Source of the DNA: Haloferax namakaokahaiae
GTDB lineage: Archaea; Halobacteriota; Halobacteria; Halobacteriales; Haloferacaceae
Assembly: GCF_042663225.1 (NCBI RefSeq)
Contig: NZ_JBHTAA010000001.1
Coordinates: forward strand, 992,001-1,056,000
DNA: 64,000 nucleotides
Direction of reading: 5' to 3'
The notes under the pieces are model-generated. The model saw only the letters and a program-made list of their open reading frames with translations, was not told the origin of the DNA and did no database searches. A program made the position numbers and the translations under genes. Below are positions 7,296 through 16,437 of the stretch, piece by piece. Every line of letters starts with the position of its first letter. Position 1 is the first letter of the stretch.

Positions 7296-9890
7296 ATGCA
7301 GGGATTCCGTGTCCTTCTCGTCGCCTCAGAGGCGACATCCGCACTCGACGCCGCGCTTGCAAACCGTGGCCTTCGTGTCGAGCAGCGAGCAGAGAAGGAC
7401 GCGGTGTTCGAATCGGGCACCGATTCTCCAGACTGTGTCGTCGTCGTCGGGGAGTTCGACACCGGGTTCCTCTCGCGGGTCAAGACGCACGTCGGGTCGG
7501 TTCCCGTGTTCTTCGTCACGGACGGCGACGGGTCGGCGGCCGACAACGAGGGCGTCACGAACGGTGCGTCGGTCATCGACCACCCACAGACGGAGAGCGA
7601 ACGTGCGGCGCTCGCCGCGCGCATCGAGCGAGCGACGCAGTTCGCCGACTGGTCGTCGCCGGGCGAACCGGACTCGCTGTATCGAACGGTGGTCGAACAG
7701 AGCTTCGATGCGATTTTCATCGCCCAAGACGGCGGGTTCCAGTTCTGGAACCGAAAACTCACCGAGTTGACCGGGTTAGACGACGCCGAACTGAGCGAGA
7801 CGCCGCTACTCGATGTCATCCACCCAGACGACCGCGAGCGCGTCGCATCCATCTCCGAGCGCCGGCGGTCGGGGTCGGACGCCCCGGAACGCTACGACGT
7901 TCGCATCGTCACCGCCGACGGGGAGACGCGGCAGTGCCAAGTGAACGTCAAAGACATCGAGTACCACGACAACTACGGCGTGCTCGTCTCGATGCACGAC
8001 GTCACCGAGCAGCGCGAGACCGAAGCGCGATTTCGGGCGTTCGTCGAGAACAGTCGAGACATCGTCTCGTTCATCGATACCGACGGCAACATCCGTTACC
8101 ACAGCCCGGCGGTCGAATCCGTCCTCGGCTACACGCCAGACGAGCAGATTGGTCGGTCTGTCTTCGACTTCGTTCACCCCGAGGACCGAAGTGAAATCGA
8201 GCGAGCCTACCGAGACGCAGTCGGAGAGGAGTCGAACGCCGGCAAGTCCTATCGGTATCGCTACCGCCACGCCGACGGCTCGTGGGTCTGGTTAGAGTCG
8301 ATTGGCTCTCGTCAGCACTCGTCGCTACTGGACGGATTCGTCGTCAGTTCGCGCGACGTCACCGAACAGCAACGCCGCGAGTCGCAACTCGAACAGTACG
8401 AGACGATTATCGAGAGCATCCAACTCGGTGCCTACGTCGTCGATTCCGACTGCGTCATCCAGTACGTCAACGAGGCGGCGATGTCGAAGATTGGAGTACC
8501 GCGAGGGCGGTTCGTCGGAGAACACGTCTCGGCTGCCGTCGAGAGCGGCATCGTCACCGAGGCACAGTTCGAACGCATCGAATCGGTTCTCGATTCGGTG
8601 TTAGCCGGGGAGACCGATGGCGTGCGATTCGAAGTTCCGATATCGTCCAGTGGTCGGTCACGAGTCGTCGATTTCGGGATTACGCCCGTCGTCGAAGACG
8701 ATGGGTCGATAACCGGCGCGGTCGGCATCGCCACCGACATCACCGACCAGAAGTTGTACGAACAGCGCCTCAACGCGCTCCACTCGGCCTCACGAGACCT
8801 GAGTGCCGAGACAACGCGGGAGGGCGTCGCAGAAATCGTCTCGGAAGTCACCGCCGACGCGCTCGAATACGAAGTCAACCGAGTGTTCCTCTACGACGAG
8901 GCGACCGACGCGCTCGTTCCGACGGCCGCGACGGAGGCGGCGACGGCCATCTCGGAAGCCGTCACGCCGGTCACTCGAAATCCGGGGCGTCTCTGGGCGG
9001 TGTTCGAGTCGGGCGAGGACCGTTTGCTTCCAGACGTTACGTCGGGAACGTGGAGCGAGGAGACGCCGATGGGCGAGACGCACGCGGAGTTGCTCGTCTC
9101 GATTCCGAGTCACGGCGTCCTCGTCATCTGCGAAGACGACGAAGCGATGTTACGCGACCACCGTCGTCCGTTGGCGAAAGTGCTGGCGTCGAACACGAAA
9201 GCCGCACTCGACAGGGTCGAACGCGAGCAACTCCTGCGACGACGCGAAGCGGAACTCGCACGACAGAACGAACAACTCGACTCGTTCGCCTCGGCCGTCT
9301 CGCACGACTTGCAGAACCCGCTCAACGTTGCGATGGGGTATCTCGAACTCGCCAAGGAGACCTGCGATGCGCCCGAGTTGGACCGAATCGGCGAAGCACA
9401 CGAACGGATGTCCGCAATCGTACAGGACGTGTTGGCGCTCGCTCAGAACGGCCAGCGAGTCGAAGAGGTCGAACCGGTGTCGCTCACGCAGGCCGCGCTC
9501 GAAGCGTGGAACATCGTCTCGCCGGGCACGCCGGACGCGTCACTCGAAATCGACACCTCACTCACCATCGACGCGCACCCGGGTCGCTTGCGACAACTGC
9601 TCGAAAACCTCCTGTCGAACGCGATTCGGTACGGTGGTGACGACGTGACGGTCAGCATCGGCCCACTCGACGACCGCAACGGGTTCTACGTCGAAGACGA
9701 CGGCCCCGGAATCGACGACGACGAACGCCCGCGAATCTTCGAAGCGGGCTACACGACCGGCAGTGAAGGAACTGGATTCGGCCTGAACATCGTCCAGAGC
9801 ATCGTGAGTGCACACGGCTGGAGCATCTGGTTCACGGACGGTGTCGAGGGCGGTGCGCGATTCGAAATCACGACGGAAGCCGACCGCTGA
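7296..9890 (+). CDS. Multi-PAS/GAF sensor histidine kinase
   Basis: This is an 864-residue soluble sensor kinase. The N-terminal 120 residues look like a receiver-type fold but lack a clear phospho-acceptor pocket. Three PAS domains follow (about 130-245, 250-370 and 375-490, each ending in a DVTEQ- or DITDQ-like PAC motif), then a GAF domain (about 495-640) and the kinase core. The H-box is FASAVSHDLQNPLN with His670; the N-box is LENLLSNAIRYGG; the G boxes are DDGPGID and GTGFGLNIV. There is no transmembrane segment, so it senses something in the cytoplasm such as redox state, light or a small molecule. No response regulator gene is adjacent, which is usual in haloarchaea. Confidence 0.92.
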   Translation: MQGFRVLLVASEATSALDAALANRGLRVEQRAEKDAVFESGTDSPDCVVVVGEFDTGFLSRVKTHVGSVPVFFVTDGDGSAADNEGVTNGASVIDHPQTESERAALAARIERATQFADWSSPGEPDSLYRTVVEQSFDAIFIAQDGGFQFWNRKLTELTGLDDAELSETPLLDVIHPDDRERVASISERRRSGSDAPERYDVRIVTADGETRQCQVNVKDIEYHDNYGVLVSMHDVTEQRETEARFRAFVENSRDIVSFIDTDGNIRYHSPAVESVLGYTPDEQIGRSVFDFVHPEDRSEIERAYRDAVGEESNAGKSYRYRYRHADGSWVWLESIGSRQHSSLLDGFVVSSRDVTEQQRRESQLEQYETIIESIQLGAYVVDSDCVIQYVNEAAMSKIGVPRGRFVGEHVSAAVESGIVTEAQFERIESVLDSVLAGETDGVRFEVPISSSGRSRVVDFGITPVVEDDGSITGAVGIATDITDQKLYEQRLNALHSASRDLSAETTREGVAEIVSEVTADALEYEVNRVFLYDEATDALVPTAATEAATAISEAVTPVTRNPGRLWAVFESGEDRLLPDVTSGTWSEETPMGETHAELLVSIPSHGVLVICEDDEAMLRDHRRPLAKVLASNTKAALDRVEREQLLRRREAELARQNEQLDSFASAVSHDLQNPLNVAMGYLELAKETCDAPELDRIGEAHERMSAIVQDVLALAQNGQRVEEVEPVSLTQAALEAWNIVSPGTPDASLEIDTSLTIDAHPGRLRQLLENLLSNAIRYGGDDVTVSIGPLDDRNGFYVEDDGPGIDDDERPRIFEAGYTTGSEGTGFGLNIVQSIVSAHGWSIWFTDGVEGGARFEITTEADR

Positions 9891-9950
9891 GGGTCGCAAA
9901 CGATACCCACAGTGTAAACGCCTAACCGCTGGGCGACGCAACGGGGAATC

Positions 9951-11084
9951 ATGAGTCGCCCAGACGAGGAGACGAGACGAGCAGTCGAGTCGTGTCGGGA
10001 GGCGCTCCCGCCGAGCGTATCGGGTGGACGCGTCGTCTTCGGCTTCGACGGCTACATCGACCGAGTGCGAGAGGTGGTTTCGGAACGACAGTCCGCGACG
10101 GAGTTCGACCGTGTTGCGACCCTCGATGCCTTCGCCGACCGCGTGAACGAGTCGATAGAAGCCGAGAGTTCGCTGAGTTTCGAGTGGATACAACGAGACG
10201 TCAGAACCGGCGGTCACGTGAGTCACCTCGCCCGCGCATTCGGCGTGTTCGGCTTCGACCCCGCAATCGTCGGGTGTCTCGGTCACCCGCCGGAAGACCC
10301 CTTCATCGAGGAGTTCGGCGAGTACACCCTGGAGTCGATCGGCTCGCCGGGCTACACCGACGCCGTCGAGTTCGCCGACGGGAAGCTGATGCTCACCGAG
10401 ATTGGCACGCTGATGACACTCGGCTGGGACGAAATCGACTCTCGCGTCGGCGTGGAGAGACTCGCCGAACTCATCGACGGGTGCGACCTCTTCGGGATGG
10501 GCTACTGGTCGGAGATGCCCGAACTCCCCGACGTCGCGCGCGGCCTGCGCGAAGAACTCTGGCCGACGCTCTCGAACCCACCGGAGACGCTACTGCTCGA
10601 CCCCGGTGACCTGCGAAAACGAGAACCCGACGTAGTCGCCGACGGCGTCGAGCAGGTGTCGAAGCTCGACGACGTGGTCGATGTTGTCGTCTCCGCAAAC
10701 CGCTACGAGACGCGGTATCTCGCGCAACTCGCGGACGCGCCCGAAGGCGAGTTCGTGGCCGAATCTCGGGTCGCGTTCGACCATCTCGGCGTCACACGCT
10801 TCGTCGGCCACGGCATCGACGCCGCTCACCTCGTCGATGCGAACGGCACCGCGTCGGTACAGGTGCCGCGAACCGACGACCCGGTTCTGACGACGAGTTC
10901 CGGAGACCACTTCAACGCCGGACTCGCACTGGGACACATCATCGGTCTCGACGCACACGAGATGCTCGTTCTCGGTAACGCCGTCGCCGGTGATTTCGTC
11001 CGGACTGGGTCGCCGCCAACCTATACCGAGATTGAAAGGTTCGTGTCGTCGTATCTCGGCGAGTTTTCGACCCCTTATAAATAG
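9951..11084 (+). CDS. PfkB/ribokinase-family sugar kinase-like protein
   Basis: This 377-residue protein belongs to the ribokinase fold. It has an early GGRVVFGFDGYIDRV segment (substrate side, unusually with FDGYID in place of the common GE-D pattern), a glycine pair in RTGGHVSHLARAFG (the family's N-terminal signature), and the C-terminal TSSGDHFNAGLALG, which holds the catalytic Asp and anion hole. The sugar or nucleoside substrate is not deducible. It follows the histidine kinase gene by 60 bases on the same strand, but the gap has its own AT-rich patch. It could equally be a phosphofructokinase-like enzyme of unknown specificity. Confidence 0.8.
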   Translation: MSRPDEETRRAVESCREALPPSVSGGRVVFGFDGYIDRVREVVSERQSATEFDRVATLDAFADRVNESIEAESSLSFEWIQRDVRTGGHVSHLARAFGVFGFDPAIVGCLGHPPEDPFIEEFGEYTLESIGSPGYTDAVEFADGKLMLTEIGTLMTLGWDEIDSRVGVERLAELIDGCDLFGMGYWSEMPELPDVARGLREELWPTLSNPPETLLLDPGDLRKREPDVVADGVEQVSKLDDVVDVVVSANRYETRYLAQLADAPEGEFVAESRVAFDHLGVTRFVGHGIDAAHLVDANGTASVQVPRTDDPVLTTSSGDHFNAGLALGHIIGLDAHEMLVLGNAVAGDFVRTGSPPTYTEIERFVSSYLGEFSTPYK

Positions 11085-11268
11085 GTTGTAATATAAGGCA
11101 AAAATTCCATCTAGCTAGTTTCCCTACTTTAAATGTCGAGGCACGGGAGATTCACTGCACTTGTTCAGAGGATTGACAGTTGCCCCGACATTCACGTCCC
11201 ACGAACACTCCCGTTTGGCCCCGTGGCAGACACGCCGCGTGCCAAACAGGTGTTCTACTGGTCGTCGA
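11085..11268. other. Intergenic region, convergent gene ends
   Basis: The first 50 bases after the kinase stop are AT-rich with several T and A runs (around 11086-11133), consistent with transcription termination. I see no gene or strong hairpin in the rest. Confidence 0.4.
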
Positions 11269-11952
11269 TTACTCGTCACTCGGTTCTTCTTCGACTAAGT
11301 CATCGACGAGTGACTGGACCATTCTGCGGGTCGCCCGCCGGAGTCGCTGCGAGAGCGCCTGTTCGGAGATATCGAAGTTGTCGGCGAGTTCGGCCAACGT
11401 CGTCTCCGTCGGTGTCTCGAAGTACCCCCGTTCGTAGGCGAGACGGACCGCTTCCAACTGCTTTTCGGAGAGTTCTCGGTCGGGGCTGTAGCTCCCGAAC
11501 CCGCCCCGTTGGACGCGGAGAATTTCGACGTCGTGGTCGCGCTCTCTGCACCGTTGGTAGAACGAGGTCGCCAACTCGTGCGTCGGGAAGAAAATCGACG
11601 TGAGCCATCCACTCGCACTCCCTCGCATCTTTCGGACGATTCCATCGCACTGGTGGACAGTCGAGACCAACCCTTCTCGTTGTGGTCTCCACGAGCACTG
11701 GTACAGTCGCTCTGTCGGCCGTGCAGAGAGCAACTCGAAGCACGTCACTCGGTCGTGGTCTTCGAGCAACGCGTCTACCTGTTCGACCGCAGACCCACGG
11801 ACGTAGAAATACGGAATCGGAACGGGAGCAACTGGGACGCTCTGGACGAACGTGATTTCGACGTTTAACTGTTCGATTACAGGTCCGAGATAAACGCTTC
11901 CGACCGGACAGCGGAGTTCGACTTCGTATCCTTCCCGGTTTTCGTCACTCAT
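11269..11952 (-). CDS. HTH_10 (bacterio-opsin activator-type) transcription regulator
   Basis: This 227-residue protein has the layout of haloarchaeal Bat-like regulators. An N-terminal beta-rich sensing region (about 1-155) with LRCPVGSVYLGP is followed by the C-terminal HTH_10 domain that begins at LSEKQLEAVRLAYERGYFE and contains the recognition helices LAELADNFDISEQALSQRLRRA. Such proteins act in the cytoplasm on nearby or distant promoters. Its own upstream region is the 407-base non-coding stretch with the structured segment at 12135-12312, so that element may lie in its 5' region. Confidence 0.88.
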   Translation of the reverse strand: MSDENREGYEVELRCPVGSVYLGPVIEQLNVEITFVQSVPVAPVPIPYFYVRGSAVEQVDALLEDHDRVTCFELLSARPTERLYQCSWRPQREGLVSTVHQCDGIVRKMRGSASGWLTSIFFPTHELATSFYQRCRERDHDVEILRVQRGGFGSYSPDRELSEKQLEAVRLAYERGYFETPTETTLAELADNFDISEQALSQRLRRATRRMVQSLVDDLVEEEPSDE

Positions 11953-12086
11953 TCCTACCCAATGAGTGAAAGGCAGTTGCCACCGCGGCTTTTACACAAA
12001 TAACGCACATCAATCAACGAACACCGAAAACGTAGGGTTACAGAGGCATATTAGTTTCTAACCTTAGACCTTTCACGATAAAGTCA

Positions 12087-12111
12087 TTTAAATCTGAACG
12101 GACGAAAGTCC
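12087..12111 (+). promoter_or_regulatory. TATA-like box and GAAA-loop hairpin
   Basis: TTTAAAT at 12087-12093 is a good haloarchaeal TATA-like element on the plus strand. Just after it, GGAC-GAAA-GTCC at 12100-12111 forms a four-pair stem capped by a GNRA tetraloop. If the TATA box fires about 25 bases downstream, transcription would start near 12115, just ahead of the structured segment. This is sequence inspection only. Confidence 0.35.
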
Positions 12112-12134
12112 ATTTCTGAAAGATTGGCAACCAA

Positions 12135-12312
12135 GTGGGAGGTTGTTCCCCGGCTCGATGCGAGCGACGATAGCCACCCGGCGAACAACCCCTTTGCTTC
12201 CGGTGGAACTCAACGGGAATTCCCACGAGCAGCGTGAGACACCGGTGCTGTCTCACTGGCCGTGCGGGCGGCCCACAAGTCGCCCGCAGACGACAGCGAG
12301 TGGGAAGTCGTC
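12135..12312. ncRNA. Candidate structured non-coding RNA
   Basis: This 178-base segment contains perfect complementary pairs in nested or sequential order. An outer stem of six (12135-12140 with 12221-12226) encloses a stem of eight (12141-12148 with 12183-12190), which encloses GCTCG-ATG-CGAGC (12153-12165). Then follow GTGAGAC/GTCTCAC (12234-12240 with 12250-12256), TGCGGGCG/CGCCCGCA (12263-12270 with 12281-12288) and GACGAC/GTCGTC (12289-12294 with 12307-12312). So many adjacent perfect stems are unlikely by chance. The strand is uncertain; a plus-strand TATA-like box lies 42 bases upstream. It does not show the conserved cores I would expect of RNase P or SRP RNA. It could be a guide RNA left from an IS200/IS605 (TnpB) element or a leader of the regulator gene. 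Confidence 0.45.
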
Positions 12313-12359
12313 GGGGAAGTGAGGCTGAAGCCCGAACAGACCAGACGAAAGTTCGACAC

Positions 12360-13283
12360 TCATCCAAGCCGAATCGGGTCCTCACTGGTACCTATCGACA
12401 GTTCCAGTTCGTCGCCGACGCCGAAGTCGTGGCCGGGACAGACGACTTTCGCGCCGTGTTCGATTTGCGAGGCGAACAGTGAGAGTCCAGTCACGCGCTC
12501 GCCGTTCGCAAACACGTCGATATCGGCCCACGGAACGTCGCCATCGGTAACAGTCCCGACGTGGGTTCCGAAGAGCGACAACTCGGTTCCGTCGGGGATC
12601 GACGACAGTGTTCCACCCGCGACGTAGTGGGCGAGTCCGCCGTCGAGGACAGCCCCTTCGTCGCTGGCGATGCCAACGAATCCCGACCCCGAGCGGTCGA
12701 TTGGGTCGTCGAGGACGACGTACGTCTCACCGGTTTCGACGACGGTTCCGCACCCGTCCCACGACAGCGGCGTGACGTCGGTTTCGACGGCGAGCGGGAG
12801 CGACCCGCGGGCGCGGTGATGGTTCGCGCTCGCCCGCCGAAAGCCGAGGTGGATGTGGTTTGCGACCCACGGGGCGAAGAAACCGGACCTGACGAGACGG
12901 CCGAGCGGGTCGCCAACGTCGAGTTCGTCGCCGGCCGAGACGGACGGCTCGACGTGAAGTATCCGCGCGACGAGTCCATCGGCGGCGTTCACGTCAGAGC
13001 CGCCGCGGTTCCCATCGCTCTCGTCTTCGCCGCCGTCCCACTCCAGCCCCGTCGCCGCCACATCGACATCGACGAGAATCAGATACTCCTCGTCGTGGGC
13101 GTAGGGCTTCGTCGGGGCGCGAACCGTCCGCGTCTCGCGGACGACGCCGGCGACGGGCGAGCGGGCAACCGGGTCTTCGAGGTAGAGGTCGATTGCACAG
13201 CGGTGGTCGTGCGCGGGATACGGCGAGTTGTAGAGCGAGAACCGCTCGTAACGGGAGATGAGCGCCGCAGGGAGGCCTACCAT
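12360..13283 (-). CDS. M23/LytM-like fold protein, haloarchaeal
   Basis: This is a 307-residue protein with no signal peptide. It contains HDHRCAIDLYLEDP followed by SPVAGVV near residues 28-50 and, about 120 residues later, NHIHLGFR. These resemble the H-x3-D and H-x-H zinc ligands of M23/LytM peptidases, but the first motif is spaced H-x4-D or H-x2-R, so activity is doubtful. Haloarchaea lack peptidoglycan, so a different role is likely. The ATG at 13281-13283 was chosen because the upstream frame overlaps the divergent ligase gene and is Arg-rich. The C-terminal 100 residues look like a beta-barrel of unknown role. Confidence 0.6.
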   Translation of the reverse strand: MVGLPAALISRYERFSLYNSPYPAHDHRCAIDLYLEDPVARSPVAGVVRETRTVRAPTKPYAHDEEYLILVDVDVAATGLEWDGGEDESDGNRGGSDVNAADGLVARILHVEPSVSAGDELDVGDPLGRLVRSGFFAPWVANHIHLGFRRASANHHRARGSLPLAVETDVTPLSWDGCGTVVETGETYVVLDDPIDRSGSGFVGIASDEGAVLDGGLAHYVAGGTLSSIPDGTELSLFGTHVGTVTDGDVPWADIDVFANGERVTGLSLFASQIEHGAKVVCPGHDFGVGDELELSIGTSEDPIRLG

Positions 13284-13337
13284 GCGTGGCCGAACGGGAC
13301 GGGTGCGCTTAGATACATCGAGCGTCTTCGAAGAGAC

Positions 13338-14033
13338 ATGCGCGTCATCCGCGGCCGTGGACCCGACCCGACGACCGACCGCGAGGTCACCGCAACGATG
13401 CTCGAAACGACGGCCGAGGCGGGAGACGCCGCGTTTCGGGCGTGGACGCCACATCGACAACTCGCCTTCGGCCGCCGAGACACCCGCGCCGAGCGGTACG
13501 ACGAGGCCGCCGAAGCGGCCGAATCTCGCGGCTTTCCCGCCATCGAGCGCTCCGTCGGCGGGCGCGCCGTCGCCTACACCGGAACGACCGTCGCGTTCGC
13601 GCACGCCATCCCGCTCGAAGACGCGCGAGCGGGCTTAGACGACCGGTACGAAGCCGGGACAACGGCGGTGATTCGCGCCCTCCGACGACTGGGCGTCCCC
13701 GCACGTAGAGGCGAGCCACCGGCGTCCTACTGCCCCGGCGACCACTCGGTCCAAGCCGGCGGGAAGATTTCGGGACTCGCCCAGCGAATCGTCAAGTCGG
13801 CCGCGCTCGTCTCCGGCGTCGTCGTCGTCACCGACCGCGACGAAATCGCCGCCGTGCTCGACCCGATTTACGAGGCACTCGACGTGCCGTTCGACCCGGA
13901 CTCCGTGGGCAGTGTCGCGGACGCAGGCGGTCCCGGTGACGCCGACGCCGTCTGCGAGGCGCTCGAACAGGTGTTCGTCGGCGAGGCGGAGACCGTCATC
14001 GTCGATGCCGAGACGCTCGCTCGAAACGCCTGA
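13338..14033 (+). CDS. Lipoate/biotin--protein ligase family (LplA-like) protein
   Basis: This 231-residue cytoplasmic protein has the fold signature of lipoyl/biotinyl ligases: RSVGGRAVAYTGTTVAFAH (residues 71-89, in place of the canonical RRxSGGGAVYHD) and AGGKISGLAQRIVKSAAL (140-157), where the Lys in GGKI-GLAQ contacts the activated lipoyl group. It would attach lipoate to a dehydrogenase E2 or glycine-cleavage H protein, or an octanoyl group in biosynthesis. The start at 13338 follows the divergent promoter region with 54 bases between the two starts. The true cofactor is not determined. Confidence 0.78.
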   Translation: MRVIRGRGPDPTTDREVTATMLETTAEAGDAAFRAWTPHRQLAFGRRDTRAERYDEAAEAAESRGFPAIERSVGGRAVAYTGTTVAFAHAIPLEDARAGLDDRYEAGTTAVIRALRRLGVPARRGEPPASYCPGDHSVQAGGKISGLAQRIVKSAALVSGVVVVTDRDEIAAVLDPIYEALDVPFDPDSVGSVADAGGPGDADAVCEALEQVFVGEAETVIVDAETLARNA

Positions 14034-14072
14034 ACCGCCGGACTTAGGATGCGACACGTCACACCGGCAGAC

Positions 14073-15362
14073 ATGCGAATCGAGAACGCGACACTCGCGG
14101 ACGGGCGCGTCGTGGACGTTCGCGTCGAAGACGGCGAAATCACCGCCGTCGGCGACGTGGAGGGGGACACGGACGAGACGGTCATCGACGCCGACGGCAA
14201 CCTGCTTTTGCCGGGTGCAATCGACGTACACGTCCACTTCCGCGAACCGGGATTCGAGCACAAAGAGACGTGGGAGACCGGCTCGAAGAGCGCCGCCGCG
14301 GGCGGGGTGACGACGGTCGTGGACCAGCCGAACACGACGCCCACGACCACCACCGGCGAGGGATTCGACGCGAAGGCAGAGCGCGCCGAGCACTCGCTCA
14401 TCGACTACGGCATCAACGGCGGTGTCACCCCCGACTGGGACCCAGAGAGCCTGTTCGACCGGCCGCTGTTCGCCCTCGGCGAGGTGTTCCTCGCCGATTC
14501 CACGGGTGACATGGGCATCGAGGCCGACCTCTTCGCCGAGGCCGCCGCCCGCGCCGCCGAGGCGGGGATTCCGGTGACGGTCCACGCCGAAGACGCAGAC
14601 CTGTTCGACGAATCGGCCATCGAGGGCGACCTCGGCGGTGTCGGCCGCGACGCGAACGCGGATTCGTGGAGCGCCTACCGAAGCGCCGAAGCAGAGGCAG
14701 TCGCCGTCGAGCGCGCCGCTCGCGTCGGTGACGAGGCGGGTGCACAGATTCACATCGCCCACACCAGCACGCCCGAGGGTGTCGATGCCGCCCGCGACGG
14801 CGGTGCGACCTGCGAAGTCACGCCGCACCACCTGTTTCTCTCCCGCGACGACCTCGACGAGTTGGGCACCTACGGCCGGATGAACCCGCCGCTCCGCTCC
14901 GAAGCACGCCGAGAAGCCATGTTCGAGCGACTGGCCGCTGGCAAAATCGACATGGTTGCGACCGACCACGCACCGCACACAGTCGAAGAGAAAGAACAGT
15001 CACTCCTCGACGCTCCGAGCGGCGTTCCCGGCGTCGAGACGATGGTACCGCTTCTGCTCGGCGCGGCCGTCGAAGGCGACCTCAGCCTCGAACGCGTCCG
15101 TGACGTGGTGGCGACGAACCCCGCCGACGTGTTCGGCCTGCCCGCGAAAGGGAAAATCGAAGCGGGTGCGGACGCCGACCTTTCGCTCTACGACCTCGAC
15201 TCGCCCCGCGAGATTCGGGGCGACGACCTCCACTCGAAGTGCGGCTGGACGCCGTTCGAAGGCTTCACCGGCGTCTTCCCCGAGTGGACGATGGTCCGCG
15301 GCGAGATGGTCTGGGACGGCGAGTCGTTCGGCGACGTCGCGGGCGAGAACGTCCGCGAGTAG
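14073..15362 (+). CDS. pyrC: Dihydroorotase
   Basis: This enzyme of de novo pyrimidine synthesis interconverts carbamoyl aspartate and dihydroorotate. The 429-residue amidohydrolase has the metal site DVHVHFREPG (His53, His55), a bridging region HKETWETGS, HAEDADLF, IAHTSTPEGVD and the catalytic TDHAPH near residue 290. The ATG at 14073 starts MRIENATL, the typical class I start; an ATG at 14049 would add eight residues and is less likely. It follows the ligase gene by 39 bases on the same strand, so the two may be co-transcribed. Confidence 0.93.
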   Translation: MRIENATLADGRVVDVRVEDGEITAVGDVEGDTDETVIDADGNLLLPGAIDVHVHFREPGFEHKETWETGSKSAAAGGVTTVVDQPNTTPTTTTGEGFDAKAERAEHSLIDYGINGGVTPDWDPESLFDRPLFALGEVFLADSTGDMGIEADLFAEAAARAAEAGIPVTVHAEDADLFDESAIEGDLGGVGRDANADSWSAYRSAEAEAVAVERAARVGDEAGAQIHIAHTSTPEGVDAARDGGATCEVTPHHLFLSRDDLDELGTYGRMNPPLRSEARREAMFERLAAGKIDMVATDHAPHTVEEKEQSLLDAPSGVPGVETMVPLLLGAAVEGDLSLERVRDVVATNPADVFGLPAKGKIEAGADADLSLYDLDSPREIRGDDLHSKCGWTPFEGFTGVFPEWTMVRGEMVWDGESFGDVAGENVRE

Positions 15363-15857
15363 TTAGATTCGCGCCGTAGCGACTTGCACCGCTTTCCAGC
15401 CGAGACCCGCGAGAAGCGCGAGTGGCGCGGTCGAAAGAGCGACGAAGAAGACGGACACGGCGGCCTCGAACAGGCCGCCGACTGCCGCCGACAGGGTGAG
15501 AGAAGCGAGGAACGCTCCGACCCCGACGAGAGGGGCGGCGAGTGCATAGGCGAACAACCAGCGTTGCTTTCGAGTGAAGTGGATGCCGTACCCCGGTCCG
15601 GGCGGGATGAGCAGCCCGGCGACGAGGAGGACGAACCCAATCGCGCCGAACACGAGGATGAAAAACCCGGCCAGTCCCTCGACGAACCCGTCGCTCTGCG
15701 GAGGTGACGGTGGTATCGAGTTCGCGTACAACAGCGTCAACACCAGTAGCCCGAAGCCAACTCCCGCGACGGGAAGTTGCAAGGACCCGAGTATCGCACG
15801 CGGTGACCACTCCATTGGTTCGCCGGTCTGAGGGGAAACGTAAATCTCTTCTGTCAC
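15363..15857 (-). CDS. Four-helix membrane protein, unknown function
   Basis: This 164-residue protein has about four hydrophobic helices (near 28-48, 60-85, 100-122 and 128-155) and a short soluble N-terminus. The loop PPGPGYGIHFTRKQRW between helices 2 and 3 is the most distinctive part. I do not recognise the family. Its stop abuts the dihydroorotase stop, so the genes converge without spacer. Confidence 0.65.
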   Translation of the reverse strand: MTEEIYVSPQTGEPMEWSPRAILGSLQLPVAGVGFGLLVLTLLYANSIPPSPPQSDGFVEGLAGFFILVFGAIGFVLLVAGLLIPPGPGYGIHFTRKQRWLFAYALAAPLVGVGAFLASLTLSAAVGGLFEAAVSVFFVALSTAPLALLAGLGWKAVQVATARI

Positions 15858-15915
15858 TTTCGGTCGAACACAAGCGAATCCTTTTCACACCAGACGGTCC
15901 GAGACATCCACACGC

Positions 15916-16437
15916 ATGACCGACGAGCCAACTCCGCCGCGAACTCCCGACCCGACCGCGGGCGAACCGCACGTACTGACCGACCTCGTCGAACGCTGGG
16001 AGACCGTGGTCGAAGACGCCGAGGCGATGGCCGCCGAGTACGCCGAAGACGGCTGGGAGACGCTCGTGCTCCACCCCGGCGACGTGACGCCGATGCCGCC
16101 CGCGAATCTCCCCGATGCGACCGACCGCGTCGGCTTCGACGTGCTCGTTCCCGGCAGCGAGTTCGACCTCCTCTCCGAGTGGGTCGCGGACGCAGACTTC
16201 GACCGCTACGACGTGTACCGCGCCAAGGAGAAGGGCGTCATCTTCGCCGTCTCGGCCGTGGAAGCCCCCGAGTCGGAACAGGTGGTGCTCGTCCCGCTGT
16301 ACTACGGCGTCGAGAAGGTGATGGAGACCTCGAAGAAGGCCCGAGAACAGGGAGAACTTCGGTTGTACGTCCGGCCGCTCGAATACGACGAACACGTCGA
16401 ACTCGTCCAGTCCGAACCGAGCGTGCTGTTTCCCTAG
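15916..16437 (+). CDS. Haloarchaeal conserved protein, possibly DUF7529
   Basis: This is a 173-residue acidic soluble protein with a proline-rich N-terminus and no membrane segment. A helical region (22-48) is followed by an alpha/beta core with VGFDVLVPGSEFDLL and LVPLYYGVEKVMETSKKA. It resembles conserved haloarchaeal hypothetical proteins of about this length; the DUF number is from memory. Its stop overlaps the 3' end of the convergent gene by 4 bases. No function can be assigned. Confidence 0.65.
   Translation: MTDEPTPPRTPDPTAGEPHVLTDLVERWETVVEDAEAMAAEYAEDGWETLVLHPGDVTPMPPANLPDATDRVGFDVLVPGSEFDLLSEWVADADFDRYDVYRAKEKGVIFAVSAVEAPESEQVVLVPLYYGVEKVMETSKKAREQGELRLYVRPLEYDEHVELVQSEPSVLFP

Noticed and set aside
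12115..12359. RNase P RNA or SRP 7S RNA
   Set aside because: I do not see the universally conserved RNase P core bases or the SRP domain IV loop; length and order of stems do not fit.
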